Positions 1-64,000 of a stretch of 64,000 nt of DNA are shown here, piece after piece. Origin of the DNA: Onchidella celtica. Taxonomy: Eukaryota; Mollusca; Gastropoda; Systellommatophora; Onchidiidae. The DNA lies in the NCBI GenBank assembly GCA_963931925.1, contig OZ007579.1, positions 52,616,757-52,680,756 on the forward strand, written 5' to 3'. The position numbers were made by a program, and so were the translations under genes. Below the pieces are notes generated by a model that had not been told where the DNA came from, did no database searches, and saw nothing but the letters and a program-made list of their open reading frames with translations. Numbering within the stretch: position 1 is the first letter of the stretch; every line of letters begins with the position of its first letter.

Positions 1-62985
<62,985 letters not shown>

Positions 62986-63204
62986 CTAAAGATGGGTGGC
63001 AATCAATCTAAAACAACACAAGCATCAAAGACATATAAGTCAAGGTCTGGTCCAAGTTGGTCCAAGCTCTATCAAAGGGAATTCCCTTTGCCTCAACTCC
63101 CAGTGTATGGCATGTCGATTCAACTGGCGTTTGGGTGCACTCAGTTCAACAACACATTCCATTAATATATCAATGATTTTGTCCCATCCACCTTGTTTGA
63201 ATGA

Positions 63205-63634
63205 AGTACTAGAAAGAAGTGGATTGATTTTTATTCTACATTATTTTAGTACTAGAAAGAAGTGGATTGATTTTTATTCTACATTATTTTAGTACAAGAA
63301 AGAAGTGGATTGATTTTTATTCTACATTATTTTAGTACTAGAAAGAAGTGGATTGATTTTTATTCTACATTATTTTAGTACTAGAAAGAAGTGGATTGAT
63401 TTTTATTCTACATTATTTTAGTACTAGAAAGAAGTGGATTGATTTTTATTCTACATTATTTTAGTACTAGAAAGAAGTGGATTGATTTTTATTCTACATT
63501 ATTTTAGTACTAGAAAGAAGTGGATTGATTTTTATTCTACATTATTTTAGTACTAGAAAGAAGTAGATTGATTTTTATTCTACATTATTTTAGTACTAGA
63601 AAGAAGTGGATTGATTTTTATTCTACATTATTTG
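63205..63634 (+). repeat. 43-bp tandem array, about 10 units
   Basis: Unit AGTACTAGAAAGAAGTGGAT then TGATTTTTATTCTACATTAT plus TTT, nearly identical throughout. It ends directly beside MITE copy C. Confidence 0.95.
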
Positions 63635-63638
63635 GTTC

Positions 63639-64000
63639 TTAACCCTCACCCTGCGCGGGGCGGCAATTGTCGGTATTGACTCGCAAGCGCTCACGCCGCA
63701 TGGGCGGCAAAAGTTGGAAAGGTCAAGCTGACCGAGCCATGCGCAAGCCGTATTTTCACGCGTCGGGTCACTGACCTTTTTGAGACGTAACCACCGTGTT
63801 ATTGTTCACTGTATCTCTTCTAAATCAAACGCATTGTGACATGGACATGTTAACCAGTGAACCACTGGTCGGAATCACAAAGACTAAGCTTTCAAAGGCT
63901 CTCCCCACACTTTCAAAAAATGTAACATCGACATGCGAACTGTTTCTCAACAAATTTGCAATATTATCTCATTTTCTCACAAGCTGACCACCATCTGGAG
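63639..64000 (+). mobile_element. TTAA-flanked MITE, copy C (cut by window edge)
   Basis: Begins TTAACCCTCACCCTG, matches the outer part of copy A (4353 downwards) and continues through shared blocks such as CAAGCCGTATTTTCACGCGTC and AGGCTCTCCCCACACTTTC to the window end. Confidence 0.8.

Overview
The window looks like nuclear DNA of a lophotrochozoan animal, most likely a gastropod mollusc. It is AT-rich, has GT-AG introns, and is crowded with LINEs, a tRNA-derived SINE, Ty3/Gypsy elements, hAT, piggyBac and pogo-type DNA elements, minisatellites and GA microsatellites. Nothing bacterial or organellar was seen, and the species assignment is an inference.

One host gene appears to fill the window, on the minus strand. 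It is a homologue of TRANK1 (TPR and ankyrin repeat-containing protein 1), which carries a UvrD-like superfamily 1 helicase domain followed by a helical repeat region. Twenty exons can be placed, from 62985 down to 888. In 18 of the 19 junctions the splice sites and codon phases agree. The exception is the 3' side of the exon at 11302-11533. The first five exons carry helicase motifs II to VI. The next exons carry TPR-like helices, and the remainder is the C-terminal region. The 5' part of the gene (ankyrin repeats, Walker A) and the 3' end lie outside the window. Other features sit in its introns.

Layout by coordinate. At 1.28-4.35 kb, a TTAA-flanked MITE holds a piggyBac-type element, which holds a solo LTR. 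At 7.0-8.3 and 9.2-10.8 kb there are two truncated LINEs in one intron. From 18.9 to 38.8 kb, a single 21.5 kb intron holds a Mag-like Ty3/Gypsy element with its 5-bp target duplication preserved. It has been hit by a hAT-like MITE carrying a SINE, by two more SINE copies, by an apparently intact second LTR retrotransposon (20819-28587), by a hAT-like transposon (31427-35948) that carries a solo LTR, and by a foldback palindrome (36379-37124). At 39.4-42.7 kb there are two minisatellites. At 49.07-52.39 kb there is a full-length RTE-type LINE with an uninterrupted 1033-codon reading frame. At 54.6-56.5 kb a pogo-type element holds a piggyBac-type MITE. At 57-58.1 kb there are further nested MITEs. 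At 58.3-61.1 kb a 27-bp minisatellite is split by a hAT element carrying a BED-finger relic. At 63.2-63.6 kb there is a 43-bp tandem array, then a third copy of the first MITE.

The most notable item is the young LTR retrotransposon at 20819-28587. Its integrase lies upstream of the reverse transcriptase, the Gmr1-type order. Its Gag C-terminal domain resembles the SCAN domain. Its nucleocapsid zinc knuckles are in the pol frame. Its LTRs lack, precisely, a 319-bp GT...AG segment that is present in two related solo LTRs in the same window, which suggests an intron inside the LTR that was lost by splicing before reverse transcription.
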